Shown here piece by piece: positions 61,063 to 64,000 of a DNA stretch of 64,000 nt (within the stretch, counting starts at the first letter, position 1; the number at the start of each line of letters is the position of its first letter). Below the pieces are notes generated by a model that had not been told where the DNA came from, made no database searches, and saw nothing but the letters and a program-made list of their open reading frames with translations. The DNA is from Ascidiaceihabitans sp034111945 (GTDB lineage Bacteria; Pseudomonadota; Alphaproteobacteria; Rhodobacterales; Rhodobacteraceae). The stretch spans positions 1 to 64,000 of the forward strand of contig JBLHSG010000002.1 in the NCBI GenBank assembly GCA_047626725.1. The letters are read 5' to 3'. The position numbers were made by a program, and so were the translations under genes.

Positions 61063-61099
61063 CCCATTGCAATTCAAATGGGATTGCGAGGGATACCCG

Positions 61100-61438
61100 A
61101 TGAAATTTGATCTTAAATCAATGACACGCAAAGAGTTAGAAAAGCTTGGCGCGGACGTAAAAAAGGCATTGCTGACTGCCAAGGCCCGTGATCGTCGCGA
61201 AGCGTTGAAAGCTGCGGAAAAAGCCGCCGCTGAATTCGGTTTCTCTTTGACTGATCTGGCCAAAGAAAAAGCACCTGCAAAAGCTGCTCAGCCAAAGAAG
61301 AAAAAGAAAAAGCCGGCAGTTGCTAAATACGTAAATCCAGAAGAGCCAACGCAAACCTGGACCGGTAAAGGACGTCAGCCATTCTGGTTCAAGAATGCGG
61401 TTGATGCCGGTGCGTCTGCTGAATCGCTCGAAATCTAA
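61100..61438 (+). CDS. H-NS-family nucleoid protein
   Basis: The 112-residue basic protein has an N-terminal coiled-coil segment (RKELEKLGADVKKALLTAKAR), a Lys-rich linker (PKKKKKKPA, residues 65-73) and a C-terminal H-NS DNA-binding core with the YVNPEEPTQTWTGKGRQPFWF region, in which TWTGKGRQP is the AT-rich minor-groove motif. This is the small alphaproteobacterial H-NS/HvrA type. It would compact and silence AT-rich DNA. GAGGGAT precedes ATG 61100. A very strong terminator follows. Confidence 0.92.
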   Translation: MKFDLKSMTRKELEKLGADVKKALLTAKARDRREALKAAEKAAAEFGFSLTDLAKEKAPAKAAQPKKKKKKPAVAKYVNPEEPTQTWTGKGRQPFWFKNAVDAGASAESLEI

Positions 61439-61455
61439 ATCGTTCTAATTTTAGG

Positions 61456-61490
61456 AATGGCCCGTTTTAAGGAACGGGCCATTTCTGTTT
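61456..61490 (+). terminator. Terminator after the H-NS-like gene
   Basis: A perfect 11-bp stem (AATGGCCCGTT at 61456-61466 with 61473-61483), loop TTAAGG, then TCTGTTTC. It may also serve the convergent lipoprotein gene, whose stop is 18 bases on. Confidence 0.8.
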
Positions 61491-61500
61491 CTATATCAAA

Positions 61501-61854
61501 TTACACCGCCAGCGCGCCGCGACCAAAGATGAATCGCCAGCGACTGCCGTCTTGCATAATGATTTCGCCGCCACCTGCGCGCGGTGTTTCGTATTGCGCG
61601 GTTCCAATTCCAGTTAGTCCGTTTGAACATGTGACCGGAAACGTGACTTTTCGTGTTTCTGATGCTGGCGTGTAACGGCCTGAACAAGTGTTTCCGCCGT
61701 TGTTGACCTGAAACCATCCGCCCTCAAGAAACGTGGCCGTCGCCGTGCCGCGATAAACCGTATTCGATGGGCCAACGACCGCAACAGGATGTGACACGTC
61801 GCACGCGGTTAGGCCGATGGTACTTAATACGATCGCACAAAAAGTGATTTTCAT
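61501..61854 (-). CDS. Small lipoprotein of unknown function
   Basis: The 117-residue protein has a lipoprotein signal ending in LTAC (lipid-modified Cys18). The mature part has two Cys (TCSGRY and VTCSNG) that may form a disulfide, and Gly-rich beta segments (GTATATFLEGGWF, GSRWRFIFG). I do not recognise a named family. It diverges from deoD; paired operators sit in the gap. Confidence 0.7.
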   Translation of the reverse strand: MKITFCAIVLSTIGLTACDVSHPVAVVGPSNTVYRGTATATFLEGGWFQVNNGGNTCSGRYTPASETRKVTFPVTCSNGLTGIGTAQYETPRAGGGEIIMQDGSRWRFIFGRGALAV

Positions 61855-61884
61855 GGGTTTGCCTTTTGTTTCGACAATTCATCA

Positions 61885-61919
61885 TGAACGTCGTTCAAAT
61901 ACATAATGAACAGCGTTCA
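61885..61919. promoter_or_regulatory. Paired TGAAC-N3-GTTCA operators
   Basis: Two copies of a perfect palindrome, at 61885-61897 and 61907-61919, have centres 22 bases (about two helical turns) apart. They lie between the divergent lipoprotein and deoD genes. The form is common for TetR-family operators; the regulator is not in this window. Confidence 0.6.
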
Positions 61920-62009
61920 CCGATACCCTCAAGTATGGAATCCCCCACTTGTCCCTTGCTCTTGTCACCCCCTCAGGGCAGGTTGCCTGAAACACGAAAG
62001 GATCCCCTC

Positions 62010-62717
62010 ATGACTGTTCACATCGGCGCAAAGCCTGGCCAAATTGCGGAAACTGTACTGCTTCCCGGCGACCCGTATCGCGCCAAATGGGCCGCAGAGA
62101 CGTTTTTAAAAGACGTCGAATTGGTCAACGAAGTCAGAGGCATGCTGGGCTTTACCGGCACATGGAATGGCCACCGCGTCACAATCCAAGGGTCCGGCAT
62201 GGGCATGCCATCGCTGTCCATTTACGTGAACGAATTGATCAAGGATTACGACGCAAAAACACTGATCCGCATCGGCAGTTGCGGCGGCATGCAGCCTCAG
62301 GTCAAAATTCGCGATGTGATTGTCGCGATGACCGCCAGCACCGTCACATCCCCATCGTCAGGTATCTTTAAGGAATTCAATTTTGCCCCCTGCGCCGACT
62401 ACGGATTGCTGGCAGCGGCCGTAAAAGCGGCCGAAGCCAAAGGCACAGATACCCACGTCGGCGGAATTTATTCATCAGATGTGTTCTATGATGAACGCCC
62501 TGATTTGAACGAACAAATGACCCGCCACGGCATCCTTGGCGTCGAAATGGAAGCCGCAGAACTGTACACATTGGCCGCACGATACGGTCGCCGCGCATTG
62601 GCAGTTCTGACCGTATCGGACCACCTGCAAACCGGCGAGGCCTTGCCGTCAGAAGATCGCGAACGCAGCTTTGGTGACATGGTCGAAATCGCGCTATCAG
62701 CCGCGTTTGAAGGTTAA
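62010..62717 (+). CDS. deoD: Purine nucleoside phosphorylase (DeoD type)
   Basis: The 235-residue protein has HIGAKPGQIAETVLLPGDPYRAK at its start (the phosphate loop, over 20 residues in the family but variable at the ends), RIGSCGG, GVEMEAAELYTLAA and the catalytic Asp in VSDHLQTGE. It is the hexameric bacterial form, which splits purine nucleosides to base and ribose 1-phosphate. It fits with the BMP-type nucleoside importer at 45-49 kb. GAAAGGA precedes ATG 62010. Its stop overlaps that of the convergent DUF1989 gene by 4 bases. Confidence 0.94.
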   Translation: MTVHIGAKPGQIAETVLLPGDPYRAKWAAETFLKDVELVNEVRGMLGFTGTWNGHRVTIQGSGMGMPSLSIYVNELIKDYDAKTLIRIGSCGGMQPQVKIRDVIVAMTASTVTSPSSGIFKEFNFAPCADYGLLAAAVKAAEAKGTDTHVGGIYSSDVFYDERPDLNEQMTRHGILGVEMEAAELYTLAARYGRRALAVLTVSDHLQTGEALPSEDRERSFGDMVEIALSAAFEG

Positions 62718-63556
62718 CGTCCGTGGCTGCGGTTGTACCCGTTTGGCAGTGGTGGCGTCCATCCATCCAAACTGCCAGACGCGGGTTTAAAGACCTCGAT
62801 CAATAATGGAAAACAGGCGGCCTCGTCTGATGAATGTTCTGATGAACAATCACCACCGGGGCATGCACTAAGGCATCCAAGCAGATCGATTTCTGCAAAG
62901 AATTCCAGATAATCCCCCGGCCGCACAGGCGAGGCTTTCATAAAGTACTGGCCGGTATCGCGGGTAAATCCTGTGCACATGAATACGTTTAAAACGTCGT
63001 GCACGTGTGCTTCGGCCTGCTGTGGGGTGGTGTCTAAATGATCCGCCATCGCGCGCGTCAGATTTGAATGACAACAGTGATGGTACTGCCCACCCGCCAA
63101 CAAATTATGGGTGTAGGGGTCACACCGCGTGCCGATCACGTCATGCACAGAGCCGCCAAAATCATCCATTCCGTACCAACCCAGCGTGTCGTGCGTGATC
63201 GTTGCCATCGGCCGCAACCCCGGAAAACTGGACCACATCCGCTGACCAGTTGTGATGTGGGTGCCGTGCAGCGCGCGGGTTTTTCCGGAATAGAACCGCT
63301 CGTTCAGATCATTGGCATTGAACAAATTCAAATCACCGACCTGCGACCCCTCGACCGAAATGATGCGGAAAAAATGGCCCACAGGTACGTGAAATGTCGC
63401 GGCGTCACGTGCGGGCGCGATGACTTCATCCACCTTGACCAGTGTTTCGCGCGCGGCTGTATAAAGCGCCATGTCGGGTGCTGGCAGCGTGTCGACAGGA
63501 TAACAAATGACGGGTTTAATGGCGCGGCGGGCATCCGCGTCGATGGGTTTGGTCAT
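62714..63556 (-). CDS. DUF1989 / urea carboxylase-associated-like protein
   Basis: The 280-residue protein has the DUF1989 core: VGHFFRIISVEGSQVGDLNLFNA, HITTGQRMWSSFPGLRPM, and the metal/thiol block QYHHCCHSNLTRAM, ending with DYLEFFAEIDLLGCLSACPGGD (positions over 20 residues are given for orientation; the key parts are HHCCHSNL and SACPGGD). Members are linked to urea carboxylase and guanidine handling in other bacteria, but no such genes lie here. The ATG at 63556 is clear. Confidence 0.82.
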   Translation of the reverse strand: MTKPIDADARRAIKPVICYPVDTLPAPDMALYTAARETLVKVDEVIAPARDAATFHVPVGHFFRIISVEGSQVGDLNLFNANDLNERFYSGKTRALHGTHITTGQRMWSSFPGLRPMATITHDTLGWYGMDDFGGSVHDVIGTRCDPYTHNLLAGGQYHHCCHSNLTRAMADHLDTTPQQAEAHVHDVLNVFMCTGFTRDTGQYFMKASPVRPGDYLEFFAEIDLLGCLSACPGGDCSSEHSSDEAACFPLLIEVFKPASGSLDGWTPPLPNGYNRSHGR

Positions 63557-63565
63557 ATCATATCC

Positions 63566-63784
63566 TCAAAGGCTGGTTGGGCGATGGGTGGATTTGCAAT
63601 CTTTTGGCGCACCTGCAGACGATGTGAATGCCTCTGCTCCGCACGCCACGCAATTGTATTTACGCAATGTCCCGCGGTCACCTGTTTTGTCTGCGCGCCA
63701 CCGGCATTTTCGGCCCGGCCCTGCGCGACGGGCAAGAAAGGCGATCACAAAAAACGCGACAACTGCAATAATAAGGATGGGCAC
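63566..63784 (-). CDS. Small membrane protein with Cys-pair (zinc-ribbon-like) tail
   Basis: The 72-residue frame has an N-terminal membrane helix (residues 2-18, ILIIAVVAFFVIAF) followed by a basic stretch and four Cys: one in RKCRW, a CVAC pair, and one in PKDCKS. It could bind zinc. The start is GTG 63784. It lies 9 bases before the DUF1989 gene on the same strand and is probably co-transcribed. There is no family I can name. Confidence 0.6.
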   Translation of the reverse strand: MPILIIAVVAFFVIAFLARRAGPGRKCRWRADKTGDRGTLRKYNCVACGAEAFTSSAGAPKDCKSTHRPTSL

Positions 63785-63846
63785 GTTTTGGCTTTCTGCT
63801 GTGGTGTGGCACCTGGATTTTGGCGCAATGCGAATTCAGGATCAAC

Positions 63847-63876
63847 AAACAAAAACGGCGACCCGTAGGCCGCCGA
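63847..63876 (-). terminator. Terminator of sdhB
   Basis: On the minus strand CGGCGGCC pairs with GGTCGCCG (one mismatch) around TACG and is followed by TTTTTGTTTG. It lies about 25 bases past the sdhB stop. Confidence 0.75.
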
Positions 63877-63899
63877 AATTCTTGGCATGATTAACCGGC

Positions 63900-64000
63900 T
63901 TAGACGCGCCGTTCGACCATTGTTTTCTTGATGTTGGCAATCGCTTCTGCGGGGTTCAGGCCCTTGGGGCATGTTTTGGCGCAGTTCATGATCGTGTGGC
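63900..64000 (-). CDS. sdhB: Succinate dehydrogenase iron-sulfur subunit, C-terminal end
   Basis: The last 32 residues read CxxTCPKGLNPAEAIANI-like sequence: NCAKTCPKGLNPAEAI, then IKKTMVERRV and TAA at 63900-63902. The two Cys belong to the 4Fe-4S/3Fe-4S part of SdhB. The rest of the gene, and probably the sdh operon, lies to the right of the window. Confidence 0.93.
   Translation of the reverse strand, partial: HTIMNCAKTCPKGLNPAEAIANIKKTMVERRV

Overview
This 64 kb window is chromosomal DNA from an alphaproteobacterium, most likely a marine member of the Rhodobacteraceae (Roseobacter group). The gene set points there: a GcrA cell-cycle regulator, crotonyl-CoA carboxylase/reductase and ethylmalonyl-CoA mutase of the ethylmalonyl-CoA pathway, a LuxR/LuxI pair of the roseobacter type, an opgC-opgG-opgH cluster, a TIGR02186/TauE pair, and binding-site signatures for alphaproteobacterial regulators (CtrA, Irr, LexA). 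I see no rRNA, tRNA, prophage, insertion sequence or CRISPR array. The window is densely coded on both strands, reads mostly as core genome, and is cut at both ends (a LysR regulator on the left, sdhB on the right).

Layout. 1-3.2 kb: LysR fragment, copper chaperone PCu(A)C with a small CxxC protein, ribosomal protein L28, a DUF2855 protein. 3.2-14.1 kb: MeaB GTPase, HrpB helicase, 6-phosphogluconate dehydrogenase, PanE-like reductase, a DsbA-fold isomerase, argF-argD, an EamA exporter, gcrA. 14.3-18.7 kb: a TPP enzyme overlapping a CaiB-type CoA-transferase, then a TTC38-like TPR protein. 18.7-23.4 kb: osmoregulated periplasmic glucan operon opgC-opgG-opgH. 23.4-29.0 kb: secreted esterase, rhodanese, SseB-like protein, uracil-DNA glycosylase-like protein, aminotransferase, and an ArsR regulator coupled to an ArsP-like permease. 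29.2-34.0 kb: capsule export operon kpsT-kpsE-kdsA-phosphomannomutase. 34-44.5 kb: AsmA protein, rimO, a broken GNAT gene, a two-motif CDGSH protein, an apparently SOS-controlled two-repeat protein, IMPACT-family protein, M48 lipoprotein, aminotransferase, Usp, rpiB, an Irr-boxed NifU-like gene, GFA protein, tsaB and rimI. 44.6-49.6 kb: a BMP-type nucleoside ABC transporter operon. 49.8-55.5 kb: TauE/TIGR02186, SDR, a RecD-like helicase, luxI, luxR and a small gene overlapping luxR. 55.6-61.0 kb: ccr, a PlsB-type acyltransferase, a small membrane protein and ethylmalonyl-CoA mutase. 61.1-64.0 kb: H-NS-like protein, small lipoprotein, deoD, DUF1989 protein, a Cys-pair membrane protein and the sdhB tail.

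How the parts work together. Ccr, Ecm and MeaB serve acetyl-CoA assimilation through the ethylmalonyl-CoA pathway. The BMP transporter and DeoD fit purine nucleoside scavenging. KpsT/KpsE/KdsA/phosphomannomutase and the Opg enzymes build the cell surface. The luxR-luxI unit carries both a full CtrA site upstream and a lux-box-like repeat before luxI, consistent with quorum sensing joined to the CtrA network.

I did not find a clearly new multi-gene system. The best leads are the LexA-boxed protein made of two 50-residue repeats, the CtrA/lux-box layout of the quorum-sensing locus, a terminator-like hairpin in the gcrA leader, paired operators upstream of deoD, the overlapping TPP-enzyme/CoA-transferase pair, and the unusual KpsT/KpsE pair. 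Functions are assigned from residues and motifs recognised by eye; no database search was run.
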